A stretch of DNA of 63,957 nucleotides. Origin: an uncultured Chitinophagaceae bacterium (GTDB lineage: Bacteria; Bacteroidota; Bacteroidia; Chitinophagales; Chitinophagaceae). Position 1 is the first letter of the stretch, and every line of letters begins with the position of its first letter. The translations under genes were made by a program, and so were the position numbers. Where the stretch lies: contig CALMED010000031.1 in NCBI GenBank assembly GCA_937862815.1, forward strand, positions 1-63,957. The letters run 5' to 3'. Of this stretch, positions 56,605 to 63,957 are shown piece after piece. The notes below the pieces were generated by a model, which saw only the letters and a list, made by a program, of their open reading frames with translations, did not search any database and was not told the origin of the DNA.

Positions 56605-56749
56605 AAGCGGCTGCCGCAAAGCGAGGAAGGTTTCACACAAAGGCCACAAAGTATACAAGGTGTACAAAACGGGTAAGTTTGAGTACAAACGCAGTGTCTT
56701 TGCTCCGTTGTTGCTTTGTGTAAATAAAAATCGATTGCCGCAGCCCCTT
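56605..56749. repeat. Imperfect 145-bp intergenic palindrome
   Basis: The ends (56605-56619 and 56735-56749, 13 of 15 paired) enclose an inner inverted pair, TTTCACACAAAG at 56631-56642 and CTTTGTGTAAA at 56714-56724. The inner word TTTCACACAA is the same as in the element at 15229-15369, although the ends differ. It fills the gap between the convergent CTD-only and sod genes. Confidence 0.5.
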
Positions 56750-56767
56750 GATATTTTTCCTACCCGT

Positions 56768-57376
56768 TTATTTCGCGGCGGCGTAACGCCCGGCTACTTT
56801 ATTCCAGTTTACAACATTCCAGAAAGCGGCGAGGTATTCGGCACGGCGGTTCTGGTACTTGAGGTAGTAGGCATGTTCCCACACATCTACTCCCAGCAGG
56901 GGAGTGCCCGGGCATTCGGCCACATCCATCAGGGGATTGTCCTGGTTGGGCGAGGAACAGATGCACAATTCTTTTTTCGCATCCACACAGAGCCAGGCCC
57001 AGCCGCTGCCGAAGCGGGTCATACCCGCGTTGGCAAATTTTTCTTTAAACGCGTCAAAGGAGCCGAAAGCAGCTGCCAGTGCATCGGCCAGTTCACCGGT
57101 GGGGGCGCCGCCTGCGTTGGGAGCCAGTGATTCCCAGAAGAAAGTATGATTCCAGTGTCCGCCGCCGTTGTTGCGTACAGCCGCACTGATTTTACCCGCG
57201 TTGGCTACCAGTTCTTCCAGCGACTTGTTTTCGTGTTCGGTACCGGCAATGGCTTTATTGAGGTTGTCCACATAAGCCTGGTGGTGCTTGCCGTGGTGGA
57301 TCTGCATGGTTGTAGTGTCAATATGGGGTTCCAGTGCATCGTGTGCATAGGGAAGAGGCGCTAATGTAAACGGCAT
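56768..57376 (-). CDS. Superoxide dismutase, Fe/Mn family
   Basis: It converts superoxide to oxygen and hydrogen peroxide. The 202 residues start at the ATG at 57376 ([17 protein letters not shown]). Metal ligands are H27 in MQIHHGKHH, the histidine in [11 protein letters not shown], and the aspartate and histidine in [17 protein letters not shown]. The GSGWAWL segment and GTPLLGVD favour a manganese or cambialistic enzyme over a strict iron type, but metal choice is not certain from sequence. No signal peptide, so it is cytoplasmic. tadA lies 79 bp upstream on the same strand. Confidence 0.95.
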   Translation of the reverse strand: MPFTLAPLPYAHDALEPHIDTTTMQIHHGKHHQAYVDNLNKAIAGTEHENKSLEELVANAGKISAAVRNNGGGHWNHTFFWESLAPNAGGAPTGELADALAAAFGSFDAFKEKFANAGMTRFGSGWAWLCVDAKKELCICSSPNQDNPLMDVAECPGTPLLGVDVWEHAYYLKYQNRRAEYLAAFWNVVNWNKVAGRYAAAK

Positions 57377-57455
57377 AATAAATGAGTTTAAATGTTTGCA
57401 ATAAATAAGAGCAACAAAATTACTGCAGGATGGTTGAATTGCCACTTTTTACTTC

Positions 57456-57902
57456 TTACCGCCGCTCCCTGAAAAACGCCTGCATGAGCTGCGTGCAGGA
57501 TTCTTTGCACACGCCTTTGGTGATGGTTGCTTTCGGGTGAAAGGGGGAGGTGGTGCCGGTAATGCGCAGGTGCCCGTTTTTTTCGTCATCGGCCCCCCAC
57601 ACAATGCGTCCGATCTTGCTCCAGTAGAGCGCGCCTGCACACATGAGGCAGGGCTCCACCGTTACATACAGCGTGGCATCAGGCAGGTATTTGGCACCCA
57701 GGTAGTTGAAAGCGGAGGTGAGGGCAATGATTTCGGCGTGGGCGGTGGGGTCGTTCAGCTTTTCCACTTCGTTGTGGCCGCGGGCAATGATCTTATCCTG
57801 CACTACCACCACCGCACCCACGGGCACTTCGCCTTCTTCGTAGGCCAGGCGGGCCTCTTTGAGGGCTTGCTCCATGAAATACACATCCGACCGGGGCTCC
57901 AT
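57456..57902 (-). CDS. tadA: Nucleoside/tRNA adenosine deaminase
   Basis: A zinc-dependent deaminase of the CDA fold, most likely the enzyme that changes A34 to inosine in tRNA-Arg. The 148 residues hold the zinc motif HAE (H55, E57, with E57 the proton shuttle) and PCLMC (C85, C88). The N-terminal MEQALKEARLAYEEGEVPVGAVVV and the GRIVWGADDEKNGH loop are of the TadA/guanine-deaminase type. Guanine deaminase is the alternative. It lies 23 bp downstream of an unknown gene on the same strand. Confidence 0.88.
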   Translation of the reverse strand: MEPRSDVYFMEQALKEARLAYEEGEVPVGAVVVVQDKIIARGHNEVEKLNDPTAHAEIIALTSAFNYLGAKYLPDATLYVTVEPCLMCAGALYWSKIGRIVWGADDEKNGHLRITGTTSPFHPKATITKGVCKESCTQLMQAFFRERR

Positions 57903-57925
57903 GCGTCAAATATGCAATAAAAATA

Positions 57926-58399
57926 TCACTCCGCGGAGACCGTCTTTTTCCGGGTTGTACCCCGGGCAGCAGCGGGAGGCGCATCCAGCTGTTCCCGGTG
58001 CCGTTGCTGTTTCAGCAGATCGGTACCGAAACTCAGTTTGCAGGCGGTAGGGGAGTCGGGCGAAAGGATGCGCCAGAAAGGCGTGATCCTGCTGAGCGCC
58101 ATTCCCTTTTGATATTCTTCATACGCTGCTTCCGCCACGATGCGCAGAAAGATGCCGCTGGTGACGGGGCAGGTGGTGTCGGCCTGGTATTCCGCCGCCA
58201 GGTCTTTGCGCATCTGCGTCAGCGTGCCGCTGCAGCCTTTGGGTAACTGCCGGATGTACTGGTCCACCACCTGCGGTGTGGCAATCAGCATCCGCTCACC
58301 TGCCTTCATGCCGGCAAAATCTTTTGTAATGCGTTTTACCACCGGTTCCAGTGCGATGTCCCGCTTTTGCACCCAGCTTTTCCGTTTGTACGTTCCCAC
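57926..58399 (-). CDS. Conserved hypothetical protein
   Basis: I do not recognise the family. The 157-residue protein has a GTG start at 58399, overlapped out of frame by an ATG. It is basic at both ends. The middle reads GCSGTLTQMRKDLAAEYQADTTCPVTSGIFLRIVAEAA, followed by GMALSRITPFWRILSPDSPTACKLSFG, a conserved-looking block with three cysteines. The last 30 residues are low-complexity and rich in Ala and Arg. There is no signal peptide or membrane segment. It is probably co-transcribed with tadA and sod, and the gap to the divergent aldehyde dehydrogenase gene (145 bp) should hold its promoter. Confidence 0.7.
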   Translation of the reverse strand: MGTYKRKSWVQKRDIALEPVVKRITKDFAGMKAGERMLIATPQVVDQYIRQLPKGCSGTLTQMRKDLAAEYQADTTCPVTSGIFLRIVAEAAYEEYQKGMALSRITPFWRILSPDSPTACKLSFGTDLLKQQRHREQLDAPPAAARGTTRKKTVSAE

Positions 58400-58544
58400 A
58401 TGCTTTGTTTTCTCAAAAATAGTATCCGCTTATGTAAAAAGGCAATGATCACGGTCAGCCGCGCCCCGGTTCCTTCCTCAACTTGCGTACCTTTATCCGC
58501 GTACAGCGGCTGTCCGCCGCCTGAAACGAAAAACTGAAAGCAGC

Positions 58545-59927
58545 ATGTCCGATACGTTCCTTGTTACACAACTCCAGGCACTGCGCCGCTACTATCTTTC
58601 CGGTGCCACCCGCCCCTACGCCTTCCGCAAAACACAGCTGGAAAAACTACGGCAGGCCGTCCTCCGCTACGAAACCGAACTGCACGATGCCTTATTTGCC
58701 GATCTGAAAAAAAGTGCGGAAGAAAGCTGGGTAACGGAGACCGGCTTTCTGCTGAGCGATATCCGTGCCACCCTGAAGGGTTTGCGCAGCTGGATGCAGC
58801 CTCAACGGGTGCCCACCAACCTGCTCAACCTTCCTTCTTCCAGTTATATCTACCGCGAGCCGCTCGGTGTGGTGCTGGTCATAGGCCCATGGAACTATCC
58901 CTTTCAGCTGCTGTTTGCACCCCTGGTGGGCGCTATTGCCGGTGGCAACTGTGTGGTGCTGAAACCAAGTGAATTTGCGCCGCATACCGATGCAGTCATG
59001 CGGAAGATCATTGAAGAAATTTTTCCGCCGGAGTATGTGTTGTATGTAACAGGTGATGGGGCTGCGGTGATCCCGGAGATGATGAATAACTTTCATTTTG
59101 ATCATGTATTCTATACCGGCAGCACCACCGTGGGAAAAATCATTTACCAGATGGCAGCCCGCGACCTGGTGCCGGTTACCCTGGAGCTGGGCGGTAAAAG
59201 TCCCTGTGTGGTTGAATCCGATGCCGATCTCAAGGTGGCGGCCCGCCGCATTGCCGTTACCACTTATTCCAATGCGGGGCAGATGTGTGTGGCACCCGAT
59301 TATGTGCTGGTGCACGAATCGGTGAAAGAGGCCTTCCTGCAATATTTCATCCGCGCCATCAAACAGTTTTATACCGATGCCCCGGAGAACAGTCACAGCT
59401 ACGGCAAGATCATCAACGAAAAGCAGTTCGACCGGCTGGTGCGGTATTTGGCTGCCGGTAAGATCGTATATGGTGGCCGTCACGACAGGAGCCGCCTGTT
59501 CATTGAACCCACCGTACTGGAAGAAGTGACCTTGCAGGACCCCATCATGCAGGAAGAAATTTTCGGACCCATCGTACCGGTCCTCACCTTCCGCAGCCGT
59601 GAGGAAGCACTTGCGATCATTGAGCAGAACCGGAACCCCCTCGCTTTCTATGTATTCACTTCTTCCCGTTCCAACGAGGATTGGTGGCTGGAGCGGGTAT
59701 CGTTTGGGGGCGGATGCGTGAACAATGCCAGCTGGCACGTGACCAATCATCACCTGCCGTTTGGCGGGCGCGGGTTCAGCGGTACGGGCGCCTATCACGG
59801 CAAGCATTCTTTCCTGACGTTTACGCACCAGAAATCGGTGCTCAAAACACCCACCTGGTTTGATCCCGATCTCAAATACCCGCCGTTCAAAGGCAAGCTG
59901 CGACTGTTTAAAATGGTGATCCGCTGA
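58545..59927 (+). CDS. Aldehyde dehydrogenase, class 3 type
   Basis: A 460-residue NAD(P)-dependent aldehyde dehydrogenase of the short class 3 (fatty aldehyde) type. Catalytic residues are C248 in NAGQMCVAPDY and E214 in LELGGKSP. The GPWNYPFQL substrate loop near residue 114 and FYTGSTTVGK in the nucleotide fold are intact, as is the EEIFGPIVPV segment. The C-terminal LPFGGRGFSGTGAYHGKHSFLTFTH is typical of class 3. It probably oxidises medium or long-chain aldehydes. It begins an operon: its TGA overlaps the ATG of the next gene by one base. Confidence 0.93.
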   Translation: MSDTFLVTQLQALRRYYLSGATRPYAFRKTQLEKLRQAVLRYETELHDALFADLKKSAEESWVTETGFLLSDIRATLKGLRSWMQPQRVPTNLLNLPSSSYIYREPLGVVLVIGPWNYPFQLLFAPLVGAIAGGNCVVLKPSEFAPHTDAVMRKIIEEIFPPEYVLYVTGDGAAVIPEMMNNFHFDHVFYTGSTTVGKIIYQMAARDLVPVTLELGGKSPCVVESDADLKVAARRIAVTTYSNAGQMCVAPDYVLVHESVKEAFLQYFIRAIKQFYTDAPENSHSYGKIINEKQFDRLVRYLAAGKIVYGGRHDRSRLFIEPTVLEEVTLQDPIMQEEIFGPIVPVLTFRSREEALAIIEQNRNPLAFYVFTSSRSNEDWWLERVSFGGGCVNNASWHVTNHHLPFGGRGFSGTGAYHGKHSFLTFTHQKSVLKTPTWFDPDLKYPPFKGKLRLFKMVIR

Positions 59928-60637
59928 TGGTAGCCGGGCAGGAGCATAAAAAGCCGGCCGGACGCATGACCCAACTAAAATGGTTGCTGGTTGTTGTCTT
60001 TCTGCTCTTCTCTCTGGCAGAAGGCATTTACCTTGTTTATAAACTTCAAGTATCTGACATGACGCTTCGTCAGTATTTTTTACAGCGGGTATACCCTGTA
60101 ATCATGAAAATGGCGGGTAAAACCGCTACCCGCCTGGAACAGAAGGGTGTACAACCACCGCTTTCATTCTACACCCTGCAGGCTGTGCAGAACAATGATT
60201 CGGTACTCGACTTCTCCGCATTCCGCGGAAAGAAAGTGCTCCTCGTTAATACGGCCAGCGATTGCGGTTATACCGGCCAGTATGCCGAGCTGGAAGAGCT
60301 GCATCGACGCTTTCCGGGGGCCGTGGTGGTACTGGGATTTCCGGCCAATGATTTCAAAGAGCAGGAAAAAGGCGATGATGCCACCATTGCGCAGTTCTGC
60401 AAACGCAATTACGGGGTCAGTTTTCCGATTTTTAAAAAAGCGTCGGTGATCAAGGGAACTCACCAGCACCCTGTATACCGCTGGCTTACCGATCCCGCAC
60501 AGAACGGGTGGAACAGCAAGACCCCCTCGTGGAATTTCTCCAAATACCTGGTCAATGAAGCGGGAGAACTCACTCATTATTTTGACCCCGCCGTATCGCC
60601 CCTCGGTGAGGAGGTAATACAGGCGCTAGAACAATAA
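59927..60637 (+). CDS. Membrane-anchored glutathione-peroxidase-family protein with altered active site
   Basis: A 236-residue peroxidase of the thioredoxin fold. An N-terminal hydrophobic helix (residues 17-40) should anchor it in the membrane with the enzyme domain outside the cytoplasm. The peroxidatic cysteine is C113 in NTASDCGYTGQY. The tetrad tryptophan and asparagine are W202 and N203 in WNFSKYLV, and the resolving-type cysteine is C158. The usual FPCNQF motif reads FPANDF here, so the tetrad glutamine is replaced by D142. The start overlaps the ALDH stop by one base, and the HlyIII gene follows 2 bp later. Detoxification of lipid peroxides together with the aldehyde dehydrogenase is a reasonable inference. 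Confidence 0.88.
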   Translation: MVAGQEHKKPAGRMTQLKWLLVVVFLLFSLAEGIYLVYKLQVSDMTLRQYFLQRVYPVIMKMAGKTATRLEQKGVQPPLSFYTLQAVQNNDSVLDFSAFRGKKVLLVNTASDCGYTGQYAELEELHRRFPGAVVVLGFPANDFKEQEKGDDATIAQFCKRNYGVSFPIFKKASVIKGTHQHPVYRWLTDPAQNGWNSKTPSWNFSKYLVNEAGELTHYFDPAVSPLGEEVIQALEQ

Positions 60638-60639
60638 CC

Positions 60640-61269
60640 ATGCGTACTGCCCCTGATCTGCGCCTGGAAATGGCCAACAGCATTACCCATGGCATCGGCA
60701 TTCTCTTCGGCATCGCGGCACTTCCGGTACTCACCTCACTGGCCGCCACCCGAGCCAATACCGTAGCGGTGGTGGGCGCCTCGGTGTATGGTTTTTGTTT
60801 CCTGATGCTGTTTACCTTTTCCACCCTCTACCACGCGTTTCAGCATCCCGGTGTGAAACAGGTATTGCGGGTTTTTGATCACATCAGCATTTACTTCCTC
60901 ATTGCCGGCACGTATACGCCTTTTCTGCTCAACTACATGCAAAACGCCACGGGTGTTGTGCTGCTCAGTGTGCTGTGGGGATTAACCCTCATTGGGATTT
61001 TTTTCAAGGTATTCTTTACCGGTAAATGGAATGTGCTCTCCACCGCCATTTACCTCGGAATGGGGTGGATTCTCCTGTTCAGCGGACCGCGCTTTTTTGC
61101 CGTCATTCCCTGGCCGGTACTGATCATGATCATCATCGGTGGCGTGTTGTACACGGTGGGTTCCTTTTTTTATCTGCGGGAACGCATGCGGTACCACCAT
61201 GTGATCTGGCATCTTTTTGTGCTGGCCGCAGCCATTTGTCACTATGTAGCCGTATTGCTGATGATCTGA
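60640..61269 (+). CDS. Hemolysin III / PAQR-family membrane protein
   Basis: A 209-residue seven-helix membrane protein of the HlyIII (YqfA, PAQR-like) family. Conserved metal and active-site residues are in SITHGIG, FSTLYHAF, FDHISIYFLIAGTYTPF and the C-terminal HHVIWHLFVLAAAICHY. Family members are proposed membrane hydrolases, and the substrate here is unknown. It starts 2 bp after the peroxidase gene and its stop overlaps the start of the metallohydrolase by one base, so the four genes are translationally coupled. Confidence 0.92.
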   Translation: MRTAPDLRLEMANSITHGIGILFGIAALPVLTSLAATRANTVAVVGASVYGFCFLMLFTFSTLYHAFQHPGVKQVLRVFDHISIYFLIAGTYTPFLLNYMQNATGVVLLSVLWGLTLIGIFFKVFFTGKWNVLSTAIYLGMGWILLFSGPRFFAVIPWPVLIMIIIGGVLYTVGSFFYLRERMRYHHVIWHLFVLAAAICHYVAVLLMI

Positions 61270-62261
61270 TGCCGTTGCTCCGCCCCGCATACAATCCCCT
61301 GTTGCCCTTTGTTACCGGCGACTGGAACGGTAACCCGATCGGCAACGATAACCGGTATCTCAATCTCGATACGCCCGGTGAACGCACCTTCCGCGAACTG
61401 CTGCGCTGGCAACTGCAGCCCAATCCCCTGCGTCCGCTTAAAAAAAAGCAACGTCCTGGTGTTGATGTTGTTTTCAACAGGCAGCTGACCCGCGATGCAG
61501 AGGATGGTATTGCCTGGCTGGGTCATGCCACCTTCCTGCTGCGGATGGGCGGTTTGCAGCTCATCACCGACCCGGTATTTTACAACATAGGTCCCCTCCG
61601 CCGGCATACGCCGCTCCCCTGCAGCGTGAGCGATCTGCATTCCATTGATGTGATCCTGCTGTCGCACAACCATCGCGATCATGCCGACCGCCGGAGCCTG
61701 CAGCAGCTCTGTGCACTGAACCCCCGGGCGGTGATCTGCACCGGGCTGGAGATGAAAAAGCTGCTGCTGCAATGGAAGATACCCAATCAAGTGGTGGAGG
61801 CTGGCTGGTTTCAACAGTACCCGCTGGACGCAGATTGTACCATCACCTACCTGCCGGCCCGGCACTGGAGCCGGCGCGGACTTACCGATACCAATGAAAC
61901 TCTCTGGGGTAGTTTTCTCATCCAATCCGGATCGCAAACCGTGTACTTCGGAGCCGACAGCGGGATGGGGGTTCATTTTGAAAGAATCGGCCGCCTGTTT
62001 CCGCGGATAGACTATGCCCTGCTGGGCATCGGGGCCTACATGCCCGAATGGTTCATGCACACCGCTCATACCAGTCCGGCGGATGCCCTGCTGGCCTGCC
62101 GGCAACTCGGTGCACGCACCCTCCTCCCCATGCACCATGCCACTTTCGACCTGAGCGATGAACCCCTGTTTTATCCGCGGCAGGAGCTGCTCCGGCTCTG
62201 GGAAGCAGATCCCGCCGTGTCGGTGCTGGATGCGGTCATTGGTCAGAAATATCCCTTTTGA
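61269..62261 (+). CDS. Metallo-beta-lactamase-fold hydrolase (NAPE-PLD/UlaG-like)
   Basis: A 330-residue zinc hydrolase. The ATG at 61269 shares a base with the preceding stop, so longer in-frame extensions upstream are not used. Motifs: WLGHATFLLRMGG and LITDPVF near residues 80-105, the zinc motif LSHNHRDHAD, the PARHWSRRGLTDTNETLWGSF segment, the ligand aspartate in YFGADSGMG, and the last histidines in PMHHATFDLSDEP. The ARHWS and W-G-S-F segments are typical of the N-acyl-phosphatidylethanolamine phospholipase D branch, so a phospholipid-like substrate is possible. It ends the aldehyde dehydrogenase operon. Confidence 0.92.
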   Translation: MPLLRPAYNPLLPFVTGDWNGNPIGNDNRYLNLDTPGERTFRELLRWQLQPNPLRPLKKKQRPGVDVVFNRQLTRDAEDGIAWLGHATFLLRMGGLQLITDPVFYNIGPLRRHTPLPCSVSDLHSIDVILLSHNHRDHADRRSLQQLCALNPRAVICTGLEMKKLLLQWKIPNQVVEAGWFQQYPLDADCTITYLPARHWSRRGLTDTNETLWGSFLIQSGSQTVYFGADSGMGVHFERIGRLFPRIDYALLGIGAYMPEWFMHTAHTSPADALLACRQLGARTLLPMHHATFDLSDEPLFYPRQELLRLWEADPAVSVLDAVIGQKYPF

Positions 62262-62289
62262 CAGCCTGTTGTAAATGCTATCTTTAAGC

Positions 62290-62739
62290 ATGCAAACGAT
62301 TCATGAGCTGAAGAGCCGGCAACAATTGGCGGAGCGGCTGGGCCTGCTGACGCCGGCAACGCCCCGCCTGTGGGGAACCATGCAACCCGCCGAAATGCTG
62401 TGGCATCTGCGCAGCCAGCTGGAGCTGGCGCTGGGCCTGCAACCCCTCAAGACGGATGTAAAGAGCATGCTCCGCCTTCCGCCCCTCCGCTGGCTGGCTA
62501 TCCGTGTCATGCCCTGGCCCAAGGGATCGCCTACGGCACCCGAGATGCACGTTCGAAAAGCTAATCCCATTGTACAGGAATTTGGTGTGGAGCGGGAGTT
62601 GCTGCTCCGCCGGCTGGAGGAAGTGGCGGAAGCGAAAAGCCTCGGCCCGCATCCGCTCTTCGGTCCGCTGTCCACCCGCCTGTGGGGATTTCTCGTGTGG
62701 AAGCACTTCGATCATCACCTGCGCCAGTTTACTGTATAA
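62290..62739 (+). CDS. DUF1569 family (DinB-like) protein
   Basis: A 149-residue protein of the DUF1569 type, related to the DinB four-helix fold. Marks are LGLLTPATPRLWGTMQPAEMLWHLRSQLELALG with a putative metal histidine, and WKHFDHHLRQFTV at the end, which supplies two more. The ATG at 62290 is preferred over one at 62275. The function is not known. It lies 28 bp after the metallohydrolase and 12 bp before the next gene, probably in the same transcription unit. Confidence 0.82.
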   Translation: MQTIHELKSRQQLAERLGLLTPATPRLWGTMQPAEMLWHLRSQLELALGLQPLKTDVKSMLRLPPLRWLAIRVMPWPKGSPTAPEMHVRKANPIVQEFGVERELLLRRLEEVAEAKSLGPHPLFGPLSTRLWGFLVWKHFDHHLRQFTV

Positions 62740-62751
62740 TACAAGGCCGTC

Positions 62752-63279
62752 ATGTTCAGCAAAGCTGCCATTGAAAAATACTTCAACGCCGAAAAGGCAG
62801 AAAGCCTGCTGTTCCTCGGCATTGGCCTGGCCGCTGTGGTGGCCGCTGTACTCTTTTATTTTTTCCTGAAGACCGCTTTTTACAAGGGCGCAGCCCTGCC
62901 GCTGCTGCTGATGGGCCTGCTGGTGGCCCTTGTGGGCTACACCGTTTATGCCCGCAGCGATGCTGATCGCATCCGCAATGTGTATGCCTTTGATATGAAT
63001 CCCACCCAATTGAAGGAACAGGAAATTCCCCGCATGGAAACTGTGATGCGGAATTTTAAATTGTATCGCTATTCAGAAATCGTATTGGCGGTTACAGGGC
63101 TGCTCCTGTTTGTTTATTTCCGGAACAATTCCGGGCAGGCTTTCTGGTGTGGCCTGGGAGTGGCGCTGTTCATCATGGCCCTGATGGCGTTGGGCGCCGA
63201 TTATTTTGCAGAACGAAGGGGCGCCATGTACCTGGAGGGTTTGAACGAATTTGTGCGGCGGGGGAGTCGGGGCGCTTAA
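62752..63279 (+). CDS. Four-helix membrane protein of unknown function
   Basis: I do not recognise the family. The 175-residue chain has four predicted membrane helices: near residues 19-39 (LLFLGIGLAAVVAAVLFYFFL), 47-63 (ALPLLLMGLLVALVGYT), 108-125 (EIVLAVTGLLLFVYF) and 130-150 (AFWCGLGVALFIMALMALGA). A soluble loop of about 45 residues lies between the second and third. The last 25 residues are basic and should face the cytoplasm. It begins 12 bp after the DUF1569 gene. Confidence 0.75.
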   Translation: MFSKAAIEKYFNAEKAESLLFLGIGLAAVVAAVLFYFFLKTAFYKGAALPLLLMGLLVALVGYTVYARSDADRIRNVYAFDMNPTQLKEQEIPRMETVMRNFKLYRYSEIVLAVTGLLLFVYFRNNSGQAFWCGLGVALFIMALMALGADYFAERRGAMYLEGLNEFVRRGSRGA

Positions 63280-63307
63280 AGCGACCTGACTTGCACGCTT
63301 TCTGCAT

Positions 63308-63865
63308 TTAGAGGCGAAAATCTCTTTCCTCTCTCCCTGTTTCCCGGTAAAATAGTTCTTTAGTACACAAGGTCCCGTTTCGCAAGCCGGCATAATCGGG
63401 ATAGGAAGAATACGGCCACTCGCCCGGTTCTTTTACAATACCAGCCGCAACAGGATTTCGATGGATATAATCGAGGCAATCCTCCAGATACGAAGATCGG
63501 GTACGGTTCGGCGATGCGGTTATTTCCTCGCACTTCGTTTTCTGCTGAAAAAGAGAGCCGCATCTGCCGGAAGCTTTGTTCACAGCCTGTGTGTATGAAC
63601 TTAAAAGAATCCCGGTTCTGTACGCGAATTCCTGCATCGGTTTTCCGCCAAAGCTTTTTCGCTCTGTAATGCTGTTTTCATTGGCCCGGATGAGCAGGTG
63701 AAAATGATTGGGCATCAGGCAGTAACAAAGGATGTCGGCTGCCGGTAGTAACTGGTCATGTATTTTTTTAAGAAAGAACAGGTAGTTCGCCGTTGAAAAG
63801 AAGATGGGTTGTTGGTTATTACCCCGGTTGTAAACATGATAAAATTCGTGCAGGTTAAGGTGCAT
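63308..63865 (-). CDS. REP-associated tyrosine transposase (IS200-like, RAYT)
   Basis: A 185-residue HUH-type nuclease of the Y1 transposase family. The start FYHVYNRGNNQQPIFF, the metal-binding HUH motif in CLMPNHFHLLIR, and the nucleophile region ILLSSYTQAVNKASGRCGSLFQQ (Y in SYTQAVN) are intact. The C-terminal YLEDCLDYIHRNPVAAGI is typical of RAYTs. Such proteins act on REP repeats, not on their own insertion sequence. Repeats begin about 40 bp upstream of its start codon, at the window edge. The gene looks complete and probably active. Confidence 0.9.
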   Translation of the reverse strand: MHLNLHEFYHVYNRGNNQQPIFFSTANYLFFLKKIHDQLLPAADILCYCLMPNHFHLLIRANENSITERKSFGGKPMQEFAYRTGILLSSYTQAVNKASGRCGSLFQQKTKCEEITASPNRTRSSYLEDCLDYIHRNPVAAGIVKEPGEWPYSSYPDYAGLRNGTLCTKELFYRETGREERDFRL

Positions 63866-63902
63866 GGTTTGGTGTTTTTGTGATTAGCTGTTGCAAAGAT
63901 AA

Positions 63903-63957
63903 GGTTCAGGCCGCTGGGAGCGTCCCGATCCGGTGGGAGGGTTCAGGCCGCTGGGAG
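63903..63957. repeat. Direct repeat unit beside the RAYT, cut by the window edge
   Basis: An 18-base word, GGTTCAGGCCGCTGGGAG, occurs at 63903-63920 and again at 63940-63957, a spacing of 37 bases. The intervening part contains the small inverted repeat GGGA-GCG-TCCC. The array probably continues outside the window. REP-like repeats next to the RAYT are the likely reading. Confidence 0.65.

Noticed and set aside
61026..61268. 81-codon N-terminal extension of the metallohydrolase
   Set aside because: It lies wholly within the HlyIII gene in another frame. The ATG overlapping the HlyIII stop is the natural start.
63903..63957. Start of a CRISPR array
   Set aside because: Only an 18-base repeat, 19-base interval, no cas genes, and an RAYT lies next to it, so REP-like repeats explain it better.

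Overview
The window is chromosomal DNA from a member of the Bacteroidota, most likely the Chitinophagaceae. The evidence is SusC/SusD-type outer-membrane proteins, several secreted proteins ending in type IX secretion (T9SS) sorting domains, promoters of the TTTG/TAnnTTTG type, the near absence of Shine-Dalgarno sequences, and the gene order uppS-bamA-ompH-ompH-murI. Nearly all the DNA codes for protein. No rRNA, tRNA or CRISPR array was found.

Region by region: (1) 1-8.4 kb holds phenylacetyl-CoA epoxidase genes on the minus strand (TetR regulator, paaE, and a paaA that runs off the left edge), split by two plus-strand genes: a class V aminotransferase and a five-LamG secreted protein. (2) 8.5-15.2 kb holds a small exported protein, a PfkB kinase, an unrecognised kinase-like protein, a lamin-tail-domain secreted protein and asd, which has a structured leader. 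(3) 15.2-34 kb is the most unusual region. A propeller-type sensor kinase and a LuxR-type response regulator lie head to head with two giant exported-protein genes: a roughly 3,000-residue ELWxxDGT/CARDB protein and a 1,932-residue RHS/YD-repeat protein. The RHS protein carries an A+T-rich variable segment inside the chain and a T9SS sorting domain at its C-terminus. (4) 34-39.4 kb holds a DUF2461 protein, a free-standing HNH endonuclease, ligA and an amidohydrolase lipoprotein. (5) 39.5-49.4 kb is a starch-utilisation locus: secreted GH13 amylase, SusC, SusD and two SusE/SusF-like lipoproteins, closed by a strong terminator. (6) 49.4-56.2 kb is an envelope and housekeeping block: uppS, bamA, two ompH/skp genes, murI, rpmH, rnpA and yidD. 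(7) 56.2-64 kb holds an orphan T9SS-CTD protein, sod, tadA, an aldehyde dehydrogenase/peroxidase/HlyIII/metallohydrolase operon, small conserved genes, and a REP-associated transposase next to short direct repeats at the right edge.

The starch genes form a complete pathway: the secreted amylase cuts the glucan, SusE/F and SusD bind it, and SusC imports it. The envelope block supplies the lipid carrier, the outer-membrane insertase and its chaperones, which SusC and other barrel proteins need. The kinase/regulator pair probably controls the giant-protein operon it faces, but this rests only on position.
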